Source: a virus
Direction: 5' to 3' (one strand)
DNA length: 39,849 bases
IMG/VR virus record: IMGVR_UViG_3300025407_000057
Coordinates: 1-39,849 of that record
The translations under genes and the position numbers were made by a program. The notes under the pieces were generated by a model. It saw only the letters and a program-made list of their open reading frames with translations, was not told where the DNA came from and ran no database searches. This document shows, piece by piece, positions 13,803-21,486 of this stretch (position 1 is the stretch's first letter; each line of letters starts with the position of its first letter).

Positions 13803-13831
13803 TTGCTTAAGTATAATGTATAATGTATAAT
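13803..13831 (+). promoter_or_regulatory. rightward promoter with three tandem TATAATG units
   Basis: TTGCTT (13803-13808), 17 bases, then TATAAT (13826-13831). Two more TATAAT copies lie 7 and 14 bases upstream (13819, 13812), making a perfect 7-base triplicate. It stands 26 bases before the first gene of the rightward region (ATG 13857). Confidence 0.7.
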
Positions 13832-13856
13832 GTATATTATAAATGGGGTTGGGTAT

Positions 13857-14198
13857 ATGCCACAAATAACTGTCTATATAAAAAAAGAAGACATGCCAAG
13901 CTGGAAAGCTATTAGAAATAAGGCAGAGTGGATTAGATATTATCTTAATGGGGGAAAACATGAAGAAGAAACCTTACGGACAAAAAGTGTTGATACAACT
14001 GAGTCTATTAGACCTGTTATAAAACATACTGTTGTAAATATAGAAGACGCGCCAATAAAAAATATATCGGACGGCAAAGCCGTTGGTGTTAAGAGAACTA
14101 TTGACCTTACTACTGTACTTACTAGAAAAAAGATTAAGACTTGTGAGCATGGAGCTGCCATAGGTTTATGTAAGTTTAACTGTAGGAGGGCTGTATGA
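13857..14198 (+). CDS. small basic protein with C-terminal Cys cluster, 113 aa
   Basis: The start is ATG 13857 (MPQITVYIKKEDMPSW); an in-frame ATG at 13830 overlaps the -10 box and is unlikely. The N-terminal strand plus helix (EDMPSWKAIRNKAEWIRYYL) resembles a ribbon-helix-helix DNA binder. The C-terminus has CEHGAAIGLCKFNC, a Cys-x-His-x7-Cys-x3-Cys possible zinc site. As first gene of the late unit it may be a regulator; this is inference. Confidence 0.65.
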   Translation: MPQITVYIKKEDMPSWKAIRNKAEWIRYYLNGGKHEEETLRTKSVDTTESIRPVIKHTVVNIEDAPIKNISDGKAVGVKRTIDLTTVLTRKKIKTCEHGAAIGLCKFNCRRAV

Positions 14199-14284
14199 AA
14201 CTGAAGCTTGTAAGGCTGAAGAAGTGTTGTCTGCATAAACTTAGCTATGCTGAGTATTGTGTTAGATGTAGAGGGATTATCTAG
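14195..14284 (+). CDS. 29-aa cysteine-rich peptide
   Basis: A short frame with CCLHKLSYAEYCVRC, a Cys-Cys-x2-His ... Cys-x2-Cys zinc-knuckle-like pattern. TAGGAGGG gives a strong ribosome site, the ATG overlaps the previous stop (ATGA) and the TAG overlaps the next GTG. Three consecutive small genes here each carry a Cys cluster. Confidence 0.6.
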   Translation: MKLKLVRLKKCCLHKLSYAEYCVRCRGII

Positions 14285-14523
14285 TGAAAATCTTTGATGA
14301 CTATGATGAGAACAAAGACTTGTTTGGTAAGGACGATTTCTTTGAGATTATTAGAAAGAAAGATATGCAGAATGCTAGACGCAAGGAGGATTACCTATCT
14401 CAAATATTTATTGGATGGCAGTGTCCTATTTGCTGGGAAATATATAACCCTCATATATTAAATTGTGTAAAGGAACATAAGTATGGCTCAAACAAAAGAA
14501 CTAACAATACCCTACCATTTTGA
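14284..14523 (+). CDS. small protein with CPIC zinc-like motif, 79 aa
   Basis: Starts with GTG at 14284 (AGAGGG upstream; TAGTG overlap). It has an acidic N-terminus, a basic middle (RRKEDYL) and then QCPICWEIYNPHILNC, two or three metal-ligand-like cysteines. It overlaps the start of the terminase gene by 41 bases. Function unknown. Confidence 0.6.
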   Translation: MKIFDDYDENKDLFGKDDFFEIIRKKDMQNARRKEDYLSQIFIGWQCPICWEIYNPHILNCVKEHKYGSNKRTNNTLPF

Positions 14524-15880
14524 ACCTAGAACATACCAGATACCGTTCTGGTTAGCTATTCAAGATAAGCCTGTAGATAGAGCAGTGCTTGTATGGGCAA
14601 GGCGACATGGTAAAGACAAGACTATGATAAACGCACTTCTATTACAAATGCTTAAACGAGTTGCTAATTACTATTATGTATTCCCTGAGTTTAACCAAGG
14701 ACGAAAAGCTTTGTGGGATAACTTAGACAGTTATGGGTTTAAGACTATGGACCATATACCACAAGAGCTTAGAAAGAGAACTGACCAACAGCAGATGAAG
14801 ATTGAACTATATAACGGTTCTATCTTTCAGATTATAGGAGCTTCTGACATTGACCGTATAGTTGGAACTAACCCAGCAGGGATTGTGTTTAGTGAGTATT
14901 CACTTATGAGTCCAAACATTATTGGTTATCTATTACCGATTGTTGTTGAGAACAAAGGGTTCATGTGGTTTAACTTTACTCCACGAGGTGACAACCATGC
15001 GAGAACTTTATATCAGCAGGCAGTTAAGAATGGGTGGTTCGTTAGCTATGTAAATGCTAGAGATGCAGGACAATTTAGTGAACAAGAATTAGAAGAAATT
15101 AAAAAAGAATACAAGGGGTTATATGGTGATGAAAGACTTTTCAATCAAGAGTTTATGTGCTCGTTTGATGAACCGATACAGGGATCATATTACGGAGATC
15201 TCATTTCGTTGGCTGAAGAAACCGACAGGATTACGGATGTTCATTATAGGAATGAACTTCCTGTTCATACTTATTGGGATCTTGGTGTTGGTGATGCTAC
15301 TGGAATTTGGTTTGCTCAGTTTGTTGGTGATAAGGTTAATCTCATAGATTACTACGAGGGTAACGGTAAAGGACTTGACCACTACATAAAGGTATTACAA
15401 AACAAACCTTATGTGTACGGACAACACTTTGCACCACACGATATTAAGGTAAGGGAGTTTGGTTCTGGGTTATCTAGGGTAGAAACAGCTAGAAACTTAG
15501 GAATAAACTTCCGTGTAGCACCTAAATTAAAAATAGAAGATGGTATAAACGCAACAAGAATATTACTTCAAAGGTGTTACTTTGATAAGAAAAAATGTGA
15601 AATAGGTCTTGCTTGCTTAAAAAATTACCATAGAAAGTATAACGAAGAAACGAGGGTGTATGATAATAAACCACTTCATGATTGGAGTTCTAATGGGGCT
15701 GATGCTTTCCGTTATCTTGCAGTATCTGTCAAACAGAACCAAATAAGTAATTACAGCCCAACAGATGATATACCTGAGTACGCTAAGAGTGGGTTTAACT
15801 TTGGTAGTGCTGTTACAGACACTAGTAGGTTTACACAGCAAGATGACTTAGGTTTTGATAAAAATGGATTTTTAAGATGA
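14483..15880 (+). CDS. terL: terminase large subunit
   Basis: A 465-residue DNA packaging motor. The N-terminal ATPase has a Walker A variant WARRHGKDKT (about 38-47) and a Walker B GIVFSEYS (about 133-140) with catalytic Glu. The coupling segment FNFTPRG is near 163-169. The C-terminal nuclease starts at TYWDLGVGDATGIW (Asp near 266) and ends with HDWSSNGADAFRYLA, the final metal-binding Asp. Length and motif set are standard for phage large terminases. AAAGGAAC precedes ATG. The stop overlaps the next start (ATGA). Confidence 0.95.
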   Translation: MAQTKELTIPYHFEPRTYQIPFWLAIQDKPVDRAVLVWARRHGKDKTMINALLLQMLKRVANYYYVFPEFNQGRKALWDNLDSYGFKTMDHIPQELRKRTDQQQMKIELYNGSIFQIIGASDIDRIVGTNPAGIVFSEYSLMSPNIIGYLLPIVVENKGFMWFNFTPRGDNHARTLYQQAVKNGWFVSYVNARDAGQFSEQELEEIKKEYKGLYGDERLFNQEFMCSFDEPIQGSYYGDLISLAEETDRITDVHYRNELPVHTYWDLGVGDATGIWFAQFVGDKVNLIDYYEGNGKGLDHYIKVLQNKPYVYGQHFAPHDIKVREFGSGLSRVETARNLGINFRVAPKLKIEDGINATRILLQRCYFDKKKCEIGLACLKNYHRKYNEETRVYDNKPLHDWSSNGADAFRYLAVSVKQNQISNYSPTDDIPEYAKSGFNFGSAVTDTSRFTQQDDLGFDKNGFLR

Positions 15881-17085
15881 TTAAATATTTTAGTATGTTT
15901 AGTGGAATAGGAGGATTTGAAATTGGAATACAAAGAGCCTATGATGATGCAACAGGTAGGCGACAGAGCCAAGATGGGGGTGAGAGCTTGGAGCGTGACG
16001 AGAGTATGTCCATCCCTGCAAGCATCCCCTGGGAGCAAATACCCCTATGTATTGGTTACTCCGAAATTGATAAATACGCAATTAAAGTCTACGAAAGGAA
16101 CTTCAATGGACACACAAACTACAAAGATGCAACAAAAATTAACCCAGAAGAACTCCCAGATTTTGACCTTCTTGTCGGAGGATTTCCTTGCCAAGCTTTC
16201 AGCATTGCTGGAAAAAGAAAAGGATTTGAAGACACCAGAGGCACACTCTTCTTTGATATCGCTAGGATTCTTGCAGAAAAAAAACCCAAACATCTGGTTC
16301 TTGAAAATGTCAAAGGTCTACTTAGTCACGACCAAGGAAGAACTTTCCAGACAATCATTGGGGTTCTCTCCGACTTGGGGTATGGAGTTGAATGGCAGGT
16401 ACTTAACAGCAAAGACTTCGGAGTTCCCCAAAACAGGGAAAGGGTCATCATTGTCGGACATCTTGGAAACGAATGTGGACGAAAAGTATTTCCTATCACC
16501 AACGGCAGTAAAAGCCATCTTAAATACAGCGGGGGAGTCATTTCGTCTAGAGAAAAATGGCTTGAGGACGGCAACAACAACTCAAGGAACTTCTCGCAAG
16601 GACAACGGATTTACTCCACAGAGGGCATAAGCCAAACCCTTGCAGGACAGGCAGAAGGTCAGGGTGGTAAAACTGGTTTATATGAAATTGCAGATACTCG
16701 TATACGCAGACTCACGCCTAAAGTAGCTATACAAGAAGCAACTAAAAAAGGATATGCAGAAGCAACAGTAGGACAAGCTATAAATCTATCTCAACCAAAT
16801 AGTAAAACAAGACGAGGTAGAGTATCAGATATTGCTCAAACAATAGATACAGGTATGCAACAACATACACTTACAGAAGAAGCTCGTATACGCAGACTCA
16901 CACCTAAAGAATGTGAACGCCTACAAGGATTTCCAGATGATTGGACTAAGTATGGTGAAGATGAACACGGAATGAGAGTAGATATCAGCGACACACAACG
17001 ATACAAAATGTGTGGTAACGCAGTAACTACAAACGTAATACAAGCAGTAATAACAAACTTAATAAAATGTATGGAGGAAATATGA
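15877..17085 (+). CDS. C5 cytosine-specific DNA methyltransferase
   Basis: A 402-residue enzyme that methylates cytosine C5 using SAM. Motifs in order: FSGIGGFE (8-15, SAM loop), the catalytic GGFPCQ (Cys105), ENVKG (143-147), QNRER (185-189), and RRLTPKECERLQGFPDDW with GNAVTTNV near the end. An ~35-residue insert follows motif I. Between motifs the target-recognition region is odd: RIRRLTPK occurs twice (27-bp direct repeat, 16697-16723 and 16883-16909). No restriction partner is present, so it probably shields phage DNA from host enzymes. Codon use in the 5' two thirds looks different from the 3' end. Confidence 0.93.
   Translation: MIKYFSMFSGIGGFEIGIQRAYDDATGRRQSQDGGESLERDESMSIPASIPWEQIPLCIGYSEIDKYAIKVYERNFNGHTNYKDATKINPEELPDFDLLVGGFPCQAFSIAGKRKGFEDTRGTLFFDIARILAEKKPKHLVLENVKGLLSHDQGRTFQTIIGVLSDLGYGVEWQVLNSKDFGVPQNRERVIIVGHLGNECGRKVFPITNGSKSHLKYSGGVISSREKWLEDGNNNSRNFSQGQRIYSTEGISQTLAGQAEGQGGKTGLYEIADTRIRRLTPKVAIQEATKKGYAEATVGQAINLSQPNSKTRRGRVSDIAQTIDTGMQQHTLTEEARIRRLTPKECERLQGFPDDWTKYGEDEHGMRVDISDTQRYKMCGNAVTTNVIQAVITNLIKCMEEI
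16697..16909 (+). repeat. 27-bp direct repeat inside the methyltransferase gene
   Basis: Positions 16697-16723 and 16883-16909 match in 26 of 27 bases. Both encode RIRRLTPK in frame, 62 codons apart. Only the second copy continues into the conserved ECERLQGFP; the first runs into unrelated sequence. This suggests duplication or recombination within the gene. Confidence 0.85.
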
Positions 17086-17351
17086 CAGTAGAAGATATAA
17101 AAGAACTATGCCCAAAGGCAGAGAACATAGCAATACTAAATGGAATAGTATCTATGAAAGTCGGTGAGTTTGCTAAGTCAGAAAGTATGTGGGTTAATAA
17201 ATCACCTATGGAAAACAAAGCTAAGATCACTAGACTTTACCAAGAACTATTAACTATGAATAGAACCCTTAATGACGATATTAATAGACAACTGAACAAA
17301 AACCTTGCAGCCAATACCCAGCAGTATAAGAACGACCTATATGGTAAATAG
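17082..17351 (+). CDS. hypothetical helical protein, 89 aa
   Basis: The start is ATG 17082 (GGAGGAAAT upstream, ATGA overlap with the methyltransferase stop); the frame is open further back only within that gene. Predicted all-helical, with a coiled C-terminal half (ITRLYQELLTMNRTLNDDI...). Unknown, placed between methyltransferase and portal. Confidence 0.7.
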   Translation: MTVEDIKELCPKAENIAILNGIVSMKVGEFAKSESMWVNKSPMENKAKITRLYQELLTMNRTLNDDINRQLNKNLAANTQQYKNDLYGK

Positions 17352-17354
17352 TAT

Positions 17355-17666
17355 ATGGCACAACAAGACTTTTGGACACTGTGGGCTAATGTCGGAAAAG
17401 AACTTATAGAGCACGGACAAGAAGTACAATTCGGACATTCATTACTTGAAGTTAAATACATGGAGGGCGTACCTAAAGTAATTATTTTAAGTAAGTCTAT
17501 TAAGCGTAAATTTCCTAGTGACGATATAGCTAAAATGAGTGTTGCACAAGAGATGGAAACTACCGAGAAAGCTAACTATACTGGTGCTAGAACATTCACC
17601 ATTACTTATGATAAAGGACACATATCTCACATTCTGCTTGACGAATACACCAACAAATTGTTATAA
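17355..17666 (+). CDS. hypothetical protein, 103 aa
   Basis: Mixed alpha/beta protein beginning MAQQDFWTLWANVGKEL. Unrecognised. It starts 3 bases after its neighbour's stop. The last codons overlap the -35 and -10 of a promoter that faces the portal gene. Confidence 0.68.
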   Translation: MAQQDFWTLWANVGKELIEHGQEVQFGHSLLEVKYMEGVPKVIILSKSIKRKFPSDDIAKMSVAQEMETTEKANYTGARTFTITYDKGHISHILLDEYTNKLL

Positions 17667-17667
17667 T
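17638..17667 (+). promoter_or_regulatory. promoter ahead of the portal gene
   Basis: TTGACG (17638-17643), an 18-base spacer and TATAAT (17662-17667) with TGT just before it (extended -10). A stem AGTAGT/GCTACT (17676-17681 with 17698-17703) forms in the leader but has no U-tract, unlike the three later modules. Confidence 0.62.
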
Positions 17668-17728
17668 GTGTTTTAAGTAGTGAGCCTAGGCAAAGCAGCT
17701 ACTCTGATTAACTTAATTGGAGTATGCT

Positions 17729-19933
17729 TTGGACGCAAAAAAAGAGCCACATCTATTAAACGAAAAAAGACGAGAAAAGGGTGCAGACTATGACACCGTT
17801 ATTCAAGATTTAGAAGAGAACGACAGAACTATTGGTGGCGACCTCCGACTCCGTGGTATGTTGGCTTCTCAATTTCAAACAGCACAAAACGCCCTTAGAT
17901 ACATGTCCTTAGACTGGGACGAATATGAAGACCTCTTATTCGTTCAAAGCAGAACTCCAGACAACTCTAAGATTAGACTTAGTGAAGGTAGCCTATCTAC
18001 CATTGTTATAGAACGAGCTGGACGAGTTATGTCTAAGTTACCAAGAGGAACTGTTCACGCATTTGGTTTACAAAATCAAGGTAAAGGTCAGTTAATGGAC
18101 TTACTTCTTGAAAAGTGGATATACCCTAACGCTAATTACCAATACGACCTAGAAACTAAACTATTTATGTGGGATATGTATTCAAATGTATATGGTACTA
18201 TGCCAATGTGTTATGACTGGACATACACACAAAACTATACAGGACCAGACTGCTGGTTAGTGCCAATTAGAAACTTTTTCCCACAACAAGGTAGATTCTC
18301 TATGCACAACTGTGACTATGTGTTTATCTCCAACTATATCAGCCGTGATTACTTAGAAGACCTAGTAGAGAATGAAGTTACTGACTACGACCTAGACGCT
18401 ATTGCACAGGTATTAGAGAAGACTAAACAAGGTAAGACACGACCAACTAGCTATGATGATTACTTGCGACACAACCCTATGTTCCAATACAGAAGACGAG
18501 CTGTATTTACTGACACAGGTGAAATAGAAGTTGTTACTAAGTACGAAGCTGGTGATGACGGACGCTGGATAGATTTCCTACCTGACTTTGGTAATTTAGT
18601 TATTAGAAACATTCCTAACCCACATCAGAACGGTAAAATACCTGTAGTGCTTAAGTACGCTATGCCGACACTAGACTCTGTTATTGGTTTAGGTGACATG
18701 GAAAAAGGACGATATGCTCAGTACGCTATTGACACTGTTACAAACCTACTTGTTGATGGTATTAAGCTTAGAACCTACCCACCAATCAAGGTATTAAACG
18801 GTAATGTAGTCATGCCAACTGTTAGATTCCAACCTGGAGCTAAATGGCTCGTATCTAACCCTAACGATATTAGTCACCACCAGTTCCCAGATGTAGATGG
18901 CAACAACAATCTCACATTCCAAATGCTTCAGGGCATAATGAGTAACATAACAGGTCAAACTACCACGAGAGCTAGTGGTGAATCCAATACACCAACTGAA
19001 GGTAAAACTCCACAAGCTATTAAAGCTCAGAACGCTAGCCAGTCTACTAGGGACGATATTGATTCTAAGTTTATGGACAAATCTATTGAAGAGCTATTTA
19101 ACGGTATGATTAGCCTAATAAATGATGTAGAGCATGACGAACCTATAGAACTTTACATGTTTAATGACGAAATTGCTGAAATTGCAGCTAGTTACCCTGA
19201 CATTAAGGACGCAGTTAAGATTTCTCCAAACGGAAAAACTGCAAAAATCACTATTAAACCATCAAGAATCAAGAATGAAAAGGGTTACATCTACAAAATT
19301 AACCCACGATCTACCTACATGGACGATTTGGACGCTCAACACGAGCAATTACTAGAGATTCACAACACATTAATGTCAAATCCTGGTGTAATGGACGACC
19401 AACTAGCAAAAAATGGCATGGCATTTGACTACGGTGAGTACTATAAGGAGCTTTTGATGACTGGTGGACTACGAGATGTTAAGAAATTACTCCGAAACAT
19501 GACTCCACAGCAACAACAGTCTTATCAACAGCAAAAAGGACTTGAACAACAGCGAACTATGCAAGAACGCATGGACATTAAAGACCTACCACCTGCAGCA
19601 GCAGCTCAAATGGCTAACCGAGCAGGACTACAAGTACAACCTCAAGATTTTATGCAGAATCAGATTCAAAAAATGGCACTTGAAACACAGAGCAAGGTTG
19701 AAGTTACACAAGCTAAGAATGGCAAACCTGTAAGCCCTATGACGCAACAAAGCGCTATGAATGGTATGCAACAGCCTCAACAGCAGAACGAAGGTCCTAT
19801 GGGGCTTCCTATGCCTCAGACAGGTTATACAGTGCCAGGTAGTCCAGAACCTGAGATGGGAAATATTAATATAGGTAATCCTGATATTGCACAAGCGATT
19901 GCACACATTAGGAGTACACACGGAAGGCTATAA
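17729..19933 (+). CDS. portal protein
   Basis: About 734 residues; the ring at the capsid vertex through which DNA passes. The assignment rests on position (after the large terminase, before scaffold and capsid), size typical of podovirus portals, an N-terminal region rich in helices and Trp, and a Gln/Met-rich helical C-terminus (QQQQSYQQQKGLEQQ). I start it at TTG 17729 because GGAG lies 6-7 bases upstream; no ATG exists nearby. An earlier TTG at 17717 lacks a site. No enzyme motif is expected. Confidence 0.82.
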   Translation: MDAKKEPHLLNEKRREKGADYDTVIQDLEENDRTIGGDLRLRGMLASQFQTAQNALRYMSLDWDEYEDLLFVQSRTPDNSKIRLSEGSLSTIVIERAGRVMSKLPRGTVHAFGLQNQGKGQLMDLLLEKWIYPNANYQYDLETKLFMWDMYSNVYGTMPMCYDWTYTQNYTGPDCWLVPIRNFFPQQGRFSMHNCDYVFISNYISRDYLEDLVENEVTDYDLDAIAQVLEKTKQGKTRPTSYDDYLRHNPMFQYRRRAVFTDTGEIEVVTKYEAGDDGRWIDFLPDFGNLVIRNIPNPHQNGKIPVVLKYAMPTLDSVIGLGDMEKGRYAQYAIDTVTNLLVDGIKLRTYPPIKVLNGNVVMPTVRFQPGAKWLVSNPNDISHHQFPDVDGNNNLTFQMLQGIMSNITGQTTTRASGESNTPTEGKTPQAIKAQNASQSTRDDIDSKFMDKSIEELFNGMISLINDVEHDEPIELYMFNDEIAEIAASYPDIKDAVKISPNGKTAKITIKPSRIKNEKGYIYKINPRSTYMDDLDAQHEQLLEIHNTLMSNPGVMDDQLAKNGMAFDYGEYYKELLMTGGLRDVKKLLRNMTPQQQQSYQQQKGLEQQRTMQERMDIKDLPPAAAAQMANRAGLQVQPQDFMQNQIQKMALETQSKVEVTQAKNGKPVSPMTQQSAMNGMQQPQQQNEGPMGLPMPQTGYTVPGSPEPEMGNINIGNPDIAQAIAHIRSTHGRL

Positions 19934-20310
19934 TGGATAAAGGAAAAGCAGCTATTAGGGGAAGCATGCGAGTATCATTTGATGATAATCTTTTCACCCC
20001 ACCAGAAGTAGTAGAAAACCAAGACATAGAGCAAGAGGAGAATGAAATAATTAACCTCTATGCTTCATTAGCAGAACACCCAGGCTGGGTACAAATTAGG
20101 CAAGACTTTGAGGCTACAATTAAAGCTTATCGGTCAGGCAAAACCTTGCAACAAGCAATACCTACAAAGTCATTAGAGGAAATCGGACGACTCACTATAA
20201 CTACAAATGCTATAGCAGATGAGTTAGAAAAAATAATCCTAACTGTTGAAACTGCCGTTGCTCAGGTAGAGGAGAAAATTAAAAATGGACGACAAAGTCA
20301 AAGAGTTTAG
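19933..20310 (+). CDS. hypothetical acidic helical protein, 125 aa
   Basis: Starts in the portal stop (TAATG). Acidic N-terminal half (EVVENQDIEQEENEI), then long helices (LEKIILTVETAVAQVEEKI). It may be a small head-assembly factor by position only. Confidence 0.68.
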   Translation: MDKGKAAIRGSMRVSFDDNLFTPPEVVENQDIEQEENEIINLYASLAEHPGWVQIRQDFEATIKAYRSGKTLQQAIPTKSLEEIGRLTITTNAIADELEKIILTVETAVAQVEEKIKNGRQSQRV

Positions 20311-20542
20311 AAAGGCGATAGAAGATGCACAACCAGCTAAATTTCCAGATTTTACAAAAATTAGGAACAACCTTAAAAGTGAAGCTAGGAATAATGTATT
20401 TCACTCGCCTATTCAGCAAGGTCCAATCCTTATTTGTAGGAGTTGTACGACACAGCACACGATTGCTTATGTTGGTATGGACAAAATTCTTGTCGGTGTT
20501 AAAGAGAATGGAGAGCCTATTTTAGAGCCACGAAAGATGTAA
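20285..20542 (+). CDS. small protein with CxxC, 85 aa
   Basis: Overlaps the previous gene by 26 bases. The N-terminal half is a charged helix. ILICRSCTTQH in the C-terminal half has a Cys-x2-Cys that could hold a metal. Unrecognised; between portal and scaffold. Confidence 0.65.
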   Translation: MDDKVKEFRKAIEDAQPAKFPDFTKIRNNLKSEARNNVFHSPIQQGPILICRSCTTQHTIAYVGMDKILVGVKENGEPILEPRKM

Positions 20543-20546
20543 ACCG

Positions 20547-20613
20547 ATACCTGCTCACCCAAAATAGATGGGCAGGTATTGGGGGACATCACCCCCAGGT
20601 GACGCACGAACCT
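20547..20613 (+). promoter_or_regulatory. GC-rich double-hairpin leader before the scaffold gene
   Basis: Two perfect stems: ATACCTGC/GCAGGTAT (8 bp; 20547-20554 with 20572-20579) directly stacked on TGGGGG/CCCCCA (6 bp; 20580-20585 with 20592-20597). An AGGT/ACCT pair follows (20597-20600 with 20610-20613). No U-run and no clear -10. It stands out as a GC-rich island in AT-rich DNA and could be an mRNA processing or stability element. Confidence 0.55.
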
Positions 20614-20642
20614 ATAACAAGTGTGATTAGAAAGGAGCAGCC

Positions 20643-21467
20643 ATGGCTGATTCAGAACAGACGCAAAACACCACCCCTGCTGGTGGGACATCAGATTCGT
20701 CATCAGATGTAAGTTCAAATGCAGGTGGTGAAGCACTACAACCAACTAACTCCGTTGAGGTCGTAAACGGAAATGTTGAGGACAATGGTAATTCCGAGCA
20801 GAGTGATGCTGCTAACGGTGCAGATAGTAGTGATGGAACACGACAAAGACCTTCTCGTGCTGAAAGGCGCATAAGTGAATTAACAAAAACAATAAAGGAT
20901 TTAGAAAAACAATTGCAACAGCCGAACCAGCTTTACAACGAGCTTACAAAATCTCCTGTAAACAATTCAAATGTTCAGTTGCCTGACTATTCTAACTTAA
21001 CTGAAATAACTCCTGACCAAATTCGCCAGGACATTATCTCAGCAGCAAGTCAGATAGTAGACCTGAAAATGCAAACGACTGCACAAGTCTTGGAGAGTAA
21101 CCTCACTCGTTCTCAAGCGATTGAAAAACGAGCGCTGGAAATAGAAAAGGCTGAAGCTAAATATGCTGTTTTAAATCCAAACAGTGAAGACTATGATGAG
21201 GATTTAGTTCATGAAATCACTGATTCATACAGTGAAATTTTTGCAAAAGATCCAACAGTTAGTTTCACAAAATTCATTCAACCTCTTACACGAGTATTGG
21301 ATTCAATGTCAAACACAAATCCGAAAGGAACGAGCAATCCAGAAGTATCATCTAAAGGTAAATCTGCTATCAAACCTACTAACTCACCATCAAAGAGTCA
21401 GAAGCCGTTTGAACAGATGTCTACCAAAGAGATGGAACAATACTTCGCTTCAAAGAGAGTTCGTTAA
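20643..21467 (+). CDS. scaffold-like protein
   Basis: 274 residues directly before the major capsid gene. The N-terminal third is Ser/Asn/Asp/Glu-rich and disordered. Then comes a basic helix (RPSRAERRISELTKTIKDLE), a coiled centre and a basic C-terminus (KPFEQMSTKEMEQYFASKRVR). Order, acidic disorder and a basic C-terminal helix are the features of phage scaffolds that template the shell and then leave. AAGGAGCAGCC precedes the ATG. Confidence 0.75.
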   Translation: MADSEQTQNTTPAGGTSDSSSDVSSNAGGEALQPTNSVEVVNGNVEDNGNSEQSDAANGADSSDGTRQRPSRAERRISELTKTIKDLEKQLQQPNQLYNELTKSPVNNSNVQLPDYSNLTEITPDQIRQDIISAASQIVDLKMQTTAQVLESNLTRSQAIEKRALEIEKAEAKYAVLNPNSEDYDEDLVHEITDSYSEIFAKDPTVSFTKFIQPLTRVLDSMSNTNPKGTSNPEVSSKGKSAIKPTNSPSKSQKPFEQMSTKEMEQYFASKRVR

Positions 21468-21486
21468 AAAATAAAGGTATAAATCA

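Larger units (their letters stand above)
13287..13829. other. AT-rich divergent intergenic region
   Basis: About 540 bases without a supportable gene between the leftward block and the rightward late region. It holds the leftward promoter, a run of strongly AT-rich DNA, a GCGCGCGC island (13435-13442) and the 12-base palindrome TTCACTAGTGAA (13449-13460). It also holds a 7-bp inverted repeat ATAACAG/CTGTTAT (13522-13528 with 13545-13551), a TGTATA/TATACA dyad (13560-13574) and the rightward promoter at its right edge. It is the most origin- or control-like stretch of the genome. Confidence 0.6.

Noticed and set aside
15917-16630. 237-codon open frame in another frame of the methyltransferase
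   Set aside because: The main frame has all C5 methyltransferase motifs; this one has none and lacks a convincing ribosome site.
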